DNA from: Tenggerimyces flavus
Lineage (GTDB): Bacteria > Actinomycetota > Actinomycetes > Propionibacteriales > Actinopolymorphaceae
Assembly (NCBI RefSeq): GCF_016907715.1
Contig: NZ_JAFBCM010000001.1
Location: 3,968,001 to 4,032,000, forward strand
Direction: 5' to 3'
DNA length: 64,000 bases
Part shown: positions 1 to 7,925 of the stretch, piece after piece
Layout of the letters: every line of letters starts with the position of its first letter
Position numbering within the stretch: the first letter of the stretch is position 1
Position numbers and translations under genes: made by a program
The notes under the pieces: generated by a model
What the model saw: the letters and a program-made list of their open reading frames with translations, nothing else
The model's database searches: none
Told to the model about the DNA's origin: nothing

Positions 1-172
1 CTCAACTCCCCCCACGAGAGCCTGCCTCGATGGTAGATCCGCACGCACCGAAAACGGCTCGCAATTCACCAACATCCCTTGAGATCCTGAACCCCAAGAG
101 GCCACAGAGCTCGACGTCGATCAAGAGGAGGTGCGCCGTGCTCTAGCTACCCACGTAGACAGGAGCACCGCG

Positions 173-466
173 ATGCCGACTCGCAAACTGCTTTACCGCA
201 GGCGTTTCCTCAACCGCCCGCGTCATCACACAGGTGCGCACGTGATCGCCCGCGTCGAGCTGGTGCAGTACAAGAAGAGCCCGTGGTACGTCGACAGCAG
301 CCTGCGACTCGCCGACTGCTACCGCGTGATCGAGCTCGACTTCGAGATCCGCAACAAGACCGATGTGAAGAACGCGCTACACAAGGCGAAACTGCTCCGC
401 GACCTGCTCGACGACTTCACCAAGTCGCTCGAGGACGCCGTCGAGCAGTGGGAGAACAAGCGCTGA
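173..466 (+). CDS. Small hypothetical protein (97 aa)
   Basis: I do not recognise this protein. The ATG at 173 was chosen because AGGAG (161-165) sits seven bases ahead of it; GTG at 242 is an alternative and would leave a 74-residue protein. The N-terminus is very basic. The C-terminal half is charged and predicted helical, including IELDFEIRNKTDVKNALHK. There is no signal peptide or membrane segment, so the product is probably cytoplasmic. The gene converges on the HtrA-like protease gene and the two are separated by a strong hairpin. Bases 1-172 upstream hold no gene I can support. The coding call rests on length and codon pattern only. Confidence 0.5.
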   Translation: MPTRKLLYRRRFLNRPRHHTGAHVIARVELVQYKKSPWYVDSSLRLADCYRVIELDFEIRNKTDVKNALHKAKLLRDLLDDFTKSLEDAVEQWENKR

Positions 467-476
467 GCAACGAAGG

Positions 477-519
477 AACGGGCCCCGTCTCGCCGAGGGG
501 GTGCGAGAAGGGGCCCGTT
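477..519. terminator. Bidirectional hairpin terminator
   Basis: Two perfect 10-base arms (AACGGGCCCC at 477-486, GGGGCCCGTT at 510-519) continue inward, past one mismatch, into TCTCGC (488-493) pairing with GCGAGA (503-508). The loop is short. The hairpin lies between two convergent genes. No T-run follows, as is usual in GC-rich actinomycetes. Confidence 0.75.
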
Positions 520-569
520 CGGTAACACCGCGCGCGGCGGGAGAGGTCCACGCGCGCCTCATCACACGT

Positions 570-1460
570 TCAGTCGATCAGGCCATCCGCGATCGACGTC
601 GCCCGGTCGATCGGGATCGCGAAGCCGATCCCGATGTTCCCGCCGGACTGCCGGCCCAGCGTCGCGATCGCCGTGTTCACACCGACGACCTGCCCCGCGG
701 AGTTGACCAACGGCCCGCCGGAGTTGCCGGGGTTGATCGCCGCGTCGGTCTGGATCACGGTCTGCCGTCGGCCGCTGTCGCCGATCGACGCCTGCCGCGA
801 CACCGTACTCACGATGCCGGCGGTGACAGTTCCTTCCAAGCCCAGGGGCGATCCGACCGCCAACACCGTCTCGCCGACCCGCAGCTGGGACGACCGGCCC
901 AGCGTCGCCGGACGCAGGTTCGACGCCGACGTGCGCAGCACCGCGATGTCGTTCGCCGAGTCCGTGCCCACGATGGTGGCGGAGACCGTACGTTGGTCGG
1001 CCAACACCAGGCTCACCGACGAGGCATTCTCCACCACATGGGCGTTCGTCAGCACGTTTCCCGCGCTGTCCAGAACGAAGCCCGACCCCGTCGCCTGACC
1101 CCGCGACGAGCGAGCCCGCACCGAGACCACGCTCGGCAGCACGGCGGTGGCGGCGTCGGCGACGGAGCCAGGAGCGGTACGTGGAGCGGTGACCTGCGGC
1201 AGCTCCACCGCCCTGTCAACCGGAGCTTGCCCGTCCCGTCCGAGCACCGCCGCTGAGGCCGCTCCGCCAACCCCGCCGGCAAGAACGGCCAGCGCGATCG
1301 TTCCGAGAAAGGCCCGCCGCGAGCGTGGCGGGGCATCAACCACGCCCGCGGGGGTCGAGGGCGCCGGCCATTCCGGCGTCGGGGAAGGAGGCGGAACGGC
1401 GTGCCGCGGCGGCGCGAGGAAGTCCGGACCGCGAACCGGTGTTCCGAGGTGCTGGCTCAT
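570..1460 (-). CDS. Trypsin-like serine protease (HtrA/DegP-type, no PDZ)
   Basis: This is a membrane-anchored S1C-type serine protease of 296 aa. It has a Pro-rich cytoplasmic N-terminus, one membrane anchor (AFLGTIALAVLAGGVGG) and an extracytoplasmic trypsin fold. The triad is visible as His in TNAHVV, Asp in ANDIAVL and Ser in GNSGGPL. The protein stops soon after the protease domain and has no PDZ domain, unlike classical DegP. The start ATG at 1460 has GGAGGA directly upstream. It is the last gene of a five-gene minus-strand operon, 17 bases after the VWA gene, so it probably acts in envelope quality control with the MoxR/VWA proteins. Confidence 0.88.
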   Translation of the reverse strand: MSQHLGTPVRGPDFLAPPRHAVPPPSPTPEWPAPSTPAGVVDAPPRSRRAFLGTIALAVLAGGVGGAASAAVLGRDGQAPVDRAVELPQVTAPRTAPGSVADAATAVLPSVVSVRARSSRGQATGSGFVLDSAGNVLTNAHVVENASSVSLVLADQRTVSATIVGTDSANDIAVLRTSASNLRPATLGRSSQLRVGETVLAVGSPLGLEGTVTAGIVSTVSRQASIGDSGRRQTVIQTDAAINPGNSGGPLVNSAGQVVGVNTAIATLGRQSGGNIGIGFAIPIDRATSIADGLID

Positions 1461-1477
1461 ATCTCCTCCATGGGATT

Positions 1478-2425
1478 TCACGGCAGCCGGGCGAACCACA
1501 GCAGCGAGAACAGCCCGGCAAGTACGGCGGCGGCCAACGCCACCCCGGCCACGATCGACGTGATCTCGCGCGGCTCGGTCGTCCAACCGATCGACGACTC
1601 GAGGTCGGCGTACACGCTGGAGAGCTCGTCACCACTTGCTGCCTGGTAGAACGATCCGCCCGTGTCCGCGGCAAGACCTTCCAGCGAAGCCTCGTCGGCC
1701 GGCACCGGCAACGAACGGCCTTCCAGCTCGATCGAGCCGTCCGGCGTGCCGAACGCGATCGTCGACACCGGCACGTTCGCCGTCCGAGCCGCGGCAGCCG
1801 CCTCCTCGATGGGCCGGCCACTGGTGTTCGCGCCGTCGGAGAGCAGGATGATCCGTGCGGGCGGCGGATCCTCGGCCGACTGCGCGTCGAGGCTCGAAAT
1901 GCTTTCCAGGCTGGAGAAAACAGCCTCGCCGATCGCCGTGCTCTCCGTGATCGAGAGCGTCTGCAACGCGGACGCGGTCGCCGCGTGGTCTGTCGTCGGC
2001 CGGGTCACAATCGTCGCCGTACGGGCGAACGACACCAGCCCGACGTTGAACTTCTCCGGCATGTTCTGCACGAAGTCAACCGCGGCTTGCTTCGCGACCT
2101 CCAGCCTGCTCGGCGAGACATCCGTCGCCATCATCGAGTTCGACACGTCGAACGCCACGATCACCGTCGCCCGTTCCCGCGGCACCCGCACCTCGGCGAC
2201 CGGACGAGCGATCGCCAACGTCAGAACGACAAGCGCCGCGAGGAACGCGAACGCCGGCAGGTGTCGCCGCCAGCCGGGCCGCGTCGGGGCGACCCGTTCG
2301 AGCATCGGCAGAGTCGCGAACCGCACCGCATAACGAGAACGGCGTCGCTGCGCGAACACGTACGCGACCGCGAGCGCGGCCGCGACCAACAGCAGCCAGA
2401 GCCACAGGGGTTGCTGAAACGTCAT
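1478..2425 (-). CDS. VWA-domain membrane protein
   Basis: A 315-aa protein with an N-terminal membrane segment (LWLWLLLVAAALAVAYVF), a second hydrophobic segment (HLPAFAFLAALVVLTLAI) and a von Willebrand factor A domain. The MIDAS motif is visible as DVSNSM, with a later Thr and Asp (LLSDGANTSG). A C-terminal hydrophobic segment (IVAGVALAAAVLAGLFSLLW) re-anchors it. The ATG at 2425 overlaps the DUF58 stop (ATGA), so translation is coupled. VWA proteins beside MoxR and DUF58 form a recurrent module thought to work as a metal-dependent chaperone or assembly system at the membrane (family knowledge). The substrate here is unknown. Confidence 0.87.
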   Translation of the reverse strand: MTFQQPLWLWLLLVAAALAVAYVFAQRRRSRYAVRFATLPMLERVAPTRPGWRRHLPAFAFLAALVVLTLAIARPVAEVRVPRERATVIVAFDVSNSMMATDVSPSRLEVAKQAAVDFVQNMPEKFNVGLVSFARTATIVTRPTTDHAATASALQTLSITESTAIGEAVFSSLESISSLDAQSAEDPPPARIILLSDGANTSGRPIEEAAAAARTANVPVSTIAFGTPDGSIELEGRSLPVPADEASLEGLAADTGGSFYQAASGDELSSVYADLESSIGWTTEPREITSIVAGVALAAAVLAGLFSLLWFARLP

Positions 2426-3387
2426 CGGACGTTGGTCCTTCCTCCGGGTGGCCGTCGCGCGGCGGATCGCCGCCGAGCGGCGGCGAATGAGGCGACGTCG
2501 CGCACCCAGTCGCGATCGGTACGAAGCAACAGATGGGCGGCACCGGCAGAACGGAACGCCGCCTTTGTGCGCTCCCGATGGGCGCGAGCCGCGGCCGCGT
2601 ACAGCGAACGGACCTTGCGCCGGCTGGTCTGCACCTCGCGGCGCCGCCCGGTCTCGGGGTCGACGAGCGTCAACAGGCCGACCTCGGGCAGGTCGAGCTC
2701 GCGCGGATCGACGACCTCGACCGCGATCACCTCGTGCCGCGCGGCCAACCGGCGCAGGGGAGTCGCCCACGACGGCGCCTCCGGGTCATCGCCCGGAGCC
2801 TCCAGGAAGTCCGAGGCGATGACCCGCAGGCCCGGCCGCGGATGGTCGCGATGCAGCCGCCCGATCGCCGCCGCCAGGTTGGTCGCCGGCTGTCCTGCTG
2901 GCGGGATGCGCGGCAGCGCGAGCAGCGTACGCAACGTGTTCCGCATCGCCGCACCGCCTGTGCGTGCGGGGATGCGGACGAGCTCGGACCCGTACGCGAC
3001 CCGCACACCGAGCCGGTTGCCCGGCCGGTCCGCGAGCAGGCCGACCGCCGCGACGATCGCGACCGCGAGGTCGCGCTTCTCCGCCAGCGCCGTGCCGAAG
3101 TCCATGCTCGCGGACCCGTCGACGAGCGCCCACGTCTCGAGCTCCCGCTCGGACAGCGGCGACCGGACGTGCGGCTCCAACGAGCGCGCCGTCACGTTCC
3201 AGTCCATCCGCCGTACGTCGTCCTGCCCGGGTTGGTACGGCCGCGCCTCGTTCGGCTCCGAACCCGGCCCCGAACGCAGCCCGGTGTAGTCGCCGTGCAT
3301 GAAGCCCTCGAGCCGCCGTCGAACCGCCAGCTCGAGTGACCGGAGCGCCCTCGACCTGTCGACGATGCTTGCCGGCTCGTGCTTCAT
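2422..3387 (-). CDS. DUF58 domain protein
   Basis: A 321-aa protein of the DUF58 family. The family signature is present: RPYQPGQDDVRRMDWNVTAR near residues 50-70, followed by a degenerate VWA-like fold with a DGSASM motif, which is MIDAS-like. There is no membrane segment. Its start overlaps the MoxR stop and its stop overlaps the VWA start, both as ATGA, so the three proteins are probably made in fixed ratio. DUF58 proteins nearly always accompany MoxR ATPases; the biochemical role is not established. The identity is secure and the function is unknown. Confidence 0.88.
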   Translation of the reverse strand: MKHEPASIVDRSRALRSLELAVRRRLEGFMHGDYTGLRSGPGSEPNEARPYQPGQDDVRRMDWNVTARSLEPHVRSPLSERELETWALVDGSASMDFGTALAEKRDLAVAIVAAVGLLADRPGNRLGVRVAYGSELVRIPARTGGAAMRNTLRTLLALPRIPPAGQPATNLAAAIGRLHRDHPRPGLRVIASDFLEAPGDDPEAPSWATPLRRLAARHEVIAVEVVDPRELDLPEVGLLTLVDPETGRRREVQTSRRKVRSLYAAAARAHRERTKAAFRSAGAAHLLLRTDRDWVRDVASFAAARRRSAARRPPGGRTNVR

Positions 3388-4457
3388 GCCGCCGACCCGT
3401 CCCGCTCGTCCGAGGGAACGATCCGCGGCTGGGCCACCGACGCGAGCACCCGCTCGACCACCGACCGCGGGTCGACGCCGTCGGCCAGCGCGTCGAACGT
3501 GAGCACCAACCGGTGCGCCATCACGTCCACCGCGACGTCCGCCACGTCGATCGGGAGTACGTAGTCTCGCCCACGCAGCAAGGCCAAAGCCCGCCCCGCG
3601 GCAACCAGACCGAGGGTGGCCCGAGGCGAAGCGCCGAACTCCACGAGCTCGGCGAGGTCGCCGATCCCGTACAGCGCGGGCTCCCGCGTCGCATGCACGA
3701 GCCGCACGACGTACTCCGCGACCGCGTTGTGCACGAAGACCTCGTCGGTCGCGTTCTGCAGGTCGGCCACCAGTTCCGGCGACAGCACCGCATGCGCGTG
3801 CGGCGGCCGGACACTCATCCGCTGCAGGATCGTGAGCTCCTCCAACGGCGTCGGGTAGCCGACCGTGATCTTCAACAGGAACCGGTCCCGCTGCGCCTCG
3901 GGCAGGGAGTACACGCCCTCAGACTCGACCGGGTTCTGCGTGGCGAGCACGAGGAACGGCGTGGGCAGCTGGTTCGTGACGCCGCCGATGCTGACCTGGT
4001 GCTCCGCCATCGCCTCGAGCAGCGCCGACTGCACCTTCGCCGGCGCGCGGTTGATCTCGTCGGCGAGTACGAGGTGGGCGAACACGGGGCCGAGCTCGAT
4101 GTCGAACGTCTCGGCCGACGGCCGCCAGATCCGCGTACCCATGATGTCGCCCGGCACGAGGTCCGGCGTGAACTGCAGCCGCGCGAACTTCCCGCCGATG
4201 ACCTCGGCGAGCGTCCGTACGGCCAGGGTCTTCGCCACGCCGGGAACACCCTCGAGCAGGCAGTGGCCGCGGGCGAGCAGCCCGACGAGCATGCGCTCGA
4301 CGAGATGGTCCTGCCCGACCACGACGCGCTTCACCTCGAACAGCGCGCGTTCCAGCAAGGCTGTCTCCGGGATGGGCTTGTCGGGACTGAGGTGGTGCGG
4401 CCGCTCCACACCGGCCGGAGCCGGTGCGGAGCTGAGCCGCGTGTCATTGACGGTCAC
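3384..4457 (-). CDS. MoxR-family AAA+ ATPase
   Basis: A 357-aa AAA+ ATPase of the MoxR class. The Walker A motif is slightly unusual (GVPGVAKT, with Val-Ala in place of the common Gly-Thr/Lys context). Walker B is LVLADEINRA and sensor 1 is ATQNP. The arginine-finger and lid region follows at PEAQRDRFL. MoxR proteins act as chaperones that insert cofactors or assemble complexes together with VWA proteins. The gene follows the small membrane protein with an ATGA overlap and precedes DUF58 in the same way. The length is normal for the family. Confidence 0.92.
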   Translation of the reverse strand: MTVNDTRLSSAPAPAGVERPHHLSPDKPIPETALLERALFEVKRVVVGQDHLVERMLVGLLARGHCLLEGVPGVAKTLAVRTLAEVIGGKFARLQFTPDLVPGDIMGTRIWRPSAETFDIELGPVFAHLVLADEINRAPAKVQSALLEAMAEHQVSIGGVTNQLPTPFLVLATQNPVESEGVYSLPEAQRDRFLLKITVGYPTPLEELTILQRMSVRPPHAHAVLSPELVADLQNATDEVFVHNAVAEYVVRLVHATREPALYGIGDLAELVEFGASPRATLGLVAAGRALALLRGRDYVLPIDVADVAVDVMAHRLVLTFDALADGVDPRSVVERVLASVAQPRIVPSDERDGSAA

Positions 4458-4789
4458 GCCCGGCCCGCAGCGTTGGAGCTGTTCGGGGACTCCGGCTGCG
4501 CCGGCGTCTCTTCGCCCTGGCCGCTACCGCCCTGGCCGTCCTTCTCCGGGCAGTCCCGGTCATCGCGCGGCTGGGTGCCCTCGGTGCCGTTGTCCGGGGT
4601 GGTGTCGGGCGTGGTCTCGGGAGCGGTGTCGCCGGCGGTCGAGCCTTCGATCTGGACGTACGCCGACTCGCCGGAGCCGTCGCCCGTCCCGCTGACCGCG
4701 TACGCCACGCCGCCGAGGGCCACGGCGCCAGCGGCGCCGGCCAGCCCGACCGCGAGGAGGATGCGGGTCCGTCGGGTGAGTTGTGCCAT
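4454..4789 (-). CDS. Small membrane protein leading the MoxR operon
   Basis: A 111-aa protein with one membrane segment (RILLAVGLAGAAGAVALGGV) and an acidic, Thr/Pro/Gly-rich low-complexity tail facing outward, with two repeats of the type DTTPDNGT. Start ATG 4789 has GGAAGGA about eight bases upstream. It is the first gene of the operon and overlaps MoxR by ATGA. I do not recognise a family. It could be a client or an envelope-side sensor of the MoxR/VWA machine (inference from position). The operon promoter must lie in 4790-4911, shared with the divergent two-component system. Confidence 0.75.
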   Translation of the reverse strand: MAQLTRRTRILLAVGLAGAAGAVALGGVAYAVSGTGDGSGESAYVQIEGSTAGDTAPETTPDTTPDNGTEGTQPRDDRDCPEKDGQGGSGQGEETPAQPESPNSSNAAGRA

Positions 4790-4911
4790 CGTCGAATTCC
4801 TTCCGAGGGGGAGGTGGAGCTCACTCACCACATCAAGAAGGCGCGAAAACGGTCGGAAACCAGATCGAAAGTTCGACGAAAGCCCAGGCCAGGGATCCGA
4901 CGCGGCGCCGT

Positions 4912-4917
4912 TACCTT
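4912..4917 (+). promoter_or_regulatory. -10 box TACCTT of leaderless response-regulator gene
   Basis: TACCTT ends six bases before the GTG start at 4924. Transcription would begin at or next to the start codon. No Shine-Dalgarno sequence is present. Confidence 0.5.
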
Positions 4918-4923
4918 AGGCAT

Positions 4924-5616
4924 GTGCGACTGCTCGTAGTGGAAGACGAAGAGGGTTTGGTCAGTGCGCTGCGCACTGGTCTGGCCAGGGCTGGCTATGC
5001 CGTGGACGCGGCCGGCACGGGTGCCGACGCGATCGAGAAGGTGGCGACCACGGCGTACGACCTGCTGATCCTCGACATCACGCTGCCGGACATGACTGGC
5101 CTGGAGATCTGCCGGAGGTTACGGCGCGGCGAGATCGAGGCCGCGTCGGGACGGGACCTCCGCGTGCTGATGCTGACCGCTCGAGCCTCGTTGGCCGATC
5201 GGGTCCGCGGCCTGGACGAGGGCGCGGACGACTACCTGACGAAGCCGTTCGCGCTCGTCGAGCTGCTCGCGCGCATCCGCGCGCTGCTGCGGCGCGACGT
5301 CACCGCCGGCTCCGCGGTGCTCGAGGTGGGCGGGCTGCTCCTCGACAGCGCGCGGCACGCGGCGGCGCGGGACGGGCGGGAGCTGTCGCTGACGCTGAAG
5401 GAGTTCGGCGTTCTGCGTTACCTGATGTCGCGACCCGGGCACGTGGTCTCGGCGGAGGAGCTGCTGGAACACGTGTGGGACGAGAACGCCGATCCGTTCA
5501 CTCAAAGCGTGCGCGTCACAGTGGGGACGCTGCGCCGCAAGCTCACGATCGACGGCGAGGACCCCTTGCTGGAGACCGTGATCGGCCGTGGATACCGGCT
5601 ACGGGTGGAGACATGA
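4924..5616 (+). CDS. OmpR-family response regulator
   Basis: A 230-aa regulator with an N-terminal receiver domain and a C-terminal winged helix. The acidic pocket is VVEDEE, the phospho-acceptor is Asp51 in LILDITLPDM, and the conserved Lys is in LTKPFALVEL. The OmpR DNA-binding domain starts near residue 130 (LTLKEFGVLRYLM) and ends with VIGRGYRL. The GTG start at 4924 was chosen because the receiver begins there and a -10 box lies just ahead. The stop overlaps the sensor kinase start (ATGA). It is divergent from the MoxR operon, which may be a target (inference). Confidence 0.92.
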   Translation: MRLLVVEDEEGLVSALRTGLARAGYAVDAAGTGADAIEKVATTAYDLLILDITLPDMTGLEICRRLRRGEIEAASGRDLRVLMLTARASLADRVRGLDEGADDYLTKPFALVELLARIRALLRRDVTAGSAVLEVGGLLLDSARHAAARDGRELSLTLKEFGVLRYLMSRPGHVVSAEELLEHVWDENADPFTQSVRVTVGTLRRKLTIDGEDPLLETVIGRGYRLRVET

Positions 5617-6887
5617 GACTGCGTTGGTTGCCGCCGTGGATGCAGACCATCCGCTTCCGGCTTACGGTGACGTACTCGGCGGTGCTGTTCGGCCTTGCCG
5701 TGTTGGTGGTTGGTGGCGTGTACCTCGCCGTACGCGCGAACACGACCGCGTCGCCGCAGCCGCTCGAACCGTTCACGGTGAGCAAGGCGTACAAGAAGGA
5801 CGGCCAATGGCACGTCAAGGAAGGCGAAGGCCAATCGTTCCAGGCCGCTGACATCGAGAACGTCGAAGCGTTCGTCAACTACCAGACGCTGGAGAAGCTC
5901 GGCACGTACTCGATCGCGGCGATCGGCGGACTGCTCGTCGCGAGCCTGGTGACCGGCTGGTGGCTGTCGGGTCGGGTGCTGCGTCCCATCCGCACCATCA
6001 CCGCGACCGCGCAGGAGATCACCGCGACGGACCTGTCGCGGCGGATCAACCTGCAAGGGCCGTGGGACGAACTGCGCCGGCTGTCCGACACCGTCGACGA
6101 CATGCTCGGTCGGCTCGAGGGCGCGTTCTCCTCCCAACGGCAGCTGGTCGACGATGCCTCGCACGAGTTGCGGAATCCGCTCGCGATCATCCAGGCGAAC
6201 GTCGACGCGGTCCTCGCGCACGACGACGCGACCCCCGAGGCGCGGCAGCAGGCGTCGTCGATCGTGAGTCGCGCGATCGCACGGATGACCAACCTGGTCG
6301 AGGATCTGCTCGCCTCCGCTCGGCGTTCGTCGCCCGCGTTCGTGGACGTCGACATGGACCTGGCGCAGATCGCGAACGAGGCCGCGGAGGAGTACACGCT
6401 GATCGCGGCGTCGCGCGACCTGCGACTCGTGCGGCGGCTGTCGCCCGGACCGACGGCGGCCGGGGATCCGCAGGCGTTACGCCGTGCGGTCGACAACCTG
6501 CTCTCGAACGCGGTGCGGATGGCGCCGGGGGAGACCCAGCTGGTCCTCGCGGTCGGCAGCAAGGCCGGCTGGGCCTGGATCGCCTTGCGGGACGAGGGTC
6601 CTGGGATCTCCGAGGAGGACCAGGAGCTGGTGTTCGACCGGTTCTTCCGTTCCGACCGTCGCCCCTCGGGCGGCAGCGGCCTCACCGGTGAGCGGCGGGC
6701 TGGCCTGGGGCTGGCGATCGTGCGGCAGATCGTCGAGAGCCACGGCGGTACGGTCGCCGTGCACTCGGCGGTGGGAGTGGGGAGCACGTTCGTGCTGTGG
6801 TTGCCGGACCGTTCGCTGGCCGACGCCCACCACCGGCTGGGTACGGTGCCGAGCGACGACCCGCTGGGACCGCGCGTCCTCGTGTAG
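5613..6887 (+). CDS. Sensor histidine kinase (HAMP)
   Basis: A 424-aa membrane histidine kinase. Transmembrane segments lie near residues 18-40 and 97-117 and enclose a short extracytoplasmic sensor of about 55 residues. A HAMP linker follows (about 120-170), then the phospho-acceptor H-box with His184 in DDASHELRNPLAI, the N-box DNLLSNAVRM and the G-boxes DEGPGI and GLGLAIVRQI. It autophosphorylates and passes phosphate to the co-transcribed regulator. ATG 5613 overlaps the regulator stop. The small sensor domain gives no clue to the ligand. Confidence 0.93.
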   Translation: MRLRWLPPWMQTIRFRLTVTYSAVLFGLAVLVVGGVYLAVRANTTASPQPLEPFTVSKAYKKDGQWHVKEGEGQSFQAADIENVEAFVNYQTLEKLGTYSIAAIGGLLVASLVTGWWLSGRVLRPIRTITATAQEITATDLSRRINLQGPWDELRRLSDTVDDMLGRLEGAFSSQRQLVDDASHELRNPLAIIQANVDAVLAHDDATPEARQQASSIVSRAIARMTNLVEDLLASARRSSPAFVDVDMDLAQIANEAAEEYTLIAASRDLRLVRRLSPGPTAAGDPQALRRAVDNLLSNAVRMAPGETQLVLAVGSKAGWAWIALRDEGPGISEEDQELVFDRFFRSDRRPSGGSGLTGERRAGLGLAIVRQIVESHGGTVAVHSAVGVGSTFVLWLPDRSLADAHHRLGTVPSDDPLGPRVLV

Positions 6888-6898
6888 CTTCTGGCGGC

Positions 6899-7282
6899 AT
6901 GACCTCGAGCATCTACAACGTCGCGTTCGACAGCGCCGATCCGTACGCGATCGCCTCGTTCTGGAGCGCGGTGACGGGACGACCGCTGGCCTCCGACGAC
7001 AACCCGGGTGACCCGGTCGCGACGGTCAAGCTGGAGAACGGCGTGACGCTGTACTTCGAGACCGTGCCCGAGGGGAAGACCGTCAAGAACCGCGTGCACC
7101 TGTGCATGCGCCCCGACCGGGGCAAGACCCGCGACGAGGAAGTCGAGCGCCTCCTCGCCCTCGGCGCCACCATCGTCGCCGACCGCCGGCGGATCGACGG
7201 CGACAGCAGGGGCTGGGTGGTGTTCGCCGACCCGGAGGGCAACGAGTTCGACATCCTCCACGAAGGCGTCGGCCGCGGCTAG
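6899..7282 (+). CDS. VOC/glyoxalase-like protein
   Basis: A 127-aa protein of the vicinal oxygen chelate superfamily. It has two beta-alpha-beta-beta-beta units: one beginning IYNVAFDSADPYAIASFW and one ending in the typical FADPEGNEFDIL. Such single-domain proteins include dioxygenases, antibiotic-binding proteins and stress proteins, and the sequence does not say which. TAGCTT (6885-6890), overlapping the kinase stop codon, lies eight bases before the ATG, so the gene may have its own leaderless transcript. A hairpin follows at 7295-7338. Confidence 0.82.
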   Translation: MTSSIYNVAFDSADPYAIASFWSAVTGRPLASDDNPGDPVATVKLENGVTLYFETVPEGKTVKNRVHLCMRPDRGKTRDEEVERLLALGATIVADRRRIDGDSRGWVVFADPEGNEFDILHEGVGRG

Positions 7283-7294
7283 CCACCGCTGGAG

Positions 7295-7338
7295 TTGTTG
7301 GACAGTCGTCGGCTTCTATCCCGAGAACTGTCCAACAA
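7295..7338. terminator. Hairpin terminator between convergent genes
   Basis: Perfect 12-base arms, TTGTTGGACAGT (7295-7306) and ACTGTCCAACAA (7327-7338), surround a 20-base loop in which TCGG (7309-7312) pairs with CCGA (7321-7324). It lies between two convergent genes and would serve both strands. Confidence 0.7.
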
Positions 7339-7360
7339 GTCGGCGCGCGCGGGGGTGGGG

Positions 7361-7825
7361 TCAGGCGGCGACGGCCAGGGAAGGCATGGCGCCGGTGGCG
7401 TGGTGGGTCGACGAGCTGCACCAGCCGTGTTCGGTGAGCAGGATCAGCTCGCCCGTCCACACGTCGAGGCGGTGGTCGGACAGGCGCCAGCCGGCGAGCC
7501 AGCGGCGGTCGTCGACGCAGAGCGACGGGGCGCCCTGGCGGATGACGACGGTGACGAACGAGTGCCGCGGCAGGCCCGCGGTGAGGCGCGGCCCGTACAG
7601 GCGGCGGGCGGCGGTCCGGATCAGCTTCGCGCAGTCACGGACATCGCCCGGTGCCGGCGACTGTTCGTAAACGATCGTGGTGTCGAGCAGCTGCTGGATC
7701 GTGTCCGGGTGTTCGACCAGGCCGACGACCACGAGGCCAGGGCGGAGCTCATGCCGGCGCGCCATGCCGTCCAGCGTGGCGGCCGGGTCTCGGAGCTCCC
7801 AGGGGTTGTGTCCCATGTCACACAT
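7361..7825 (-). CDS. Conserved hypothetical protein (154 aa)
   Basis: I cannot assign a function. The protein has a helical first half (LIRTAARRLYGPRLTAG) and a second half rich in short beta strands (HSFVTVVIRQGAPSLCVDD, then LDVWTGELILLTEHGW). The Trp pattern and the LILLTEHGW ending resemble small actinomycete proteins of unknown role (impression only). ATG 7825 or the in-frame ATG at 7816 could be the start; neither has a clear ribosome-binding site. There is no signal peptide or membrane segment. The upstream 100 bases contain an AT-rich patch (7848-7862) that could hold its promoter. Confidence 0.6.
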   Translation of the reverse strand: MCDMGHNPWELRDPAATLDGMARRHELRPGLVVVGLVEHPDTIQQLLDTTIVYEQSPAPGDVRDCAKLIRTAARRLYGPRLTAGLPRHSFVTVVIRQGAPSLCVDDRRWLAGWRLSDHRLDVWTGELILLTEHGWCSSSTHHATGAMPSLAVAA

Positions 7826-7925
7826 GGTGCATCATCCAGCGCGCGGATGGTAAGTAATTTCCAGAACTCGTGGCACTCCTGTAATGATTCAACGCTCACC
7901 GTGCGCGACCAGTGACGGAGTGTGG

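Noticed and set aside
1-80. Short frame with TENGSQFTN, recalling a transposase catalytic-site motif
   Set aside because: Only about 25 residues, with no inverted repeats or further transposase motifs visible at the window edge.
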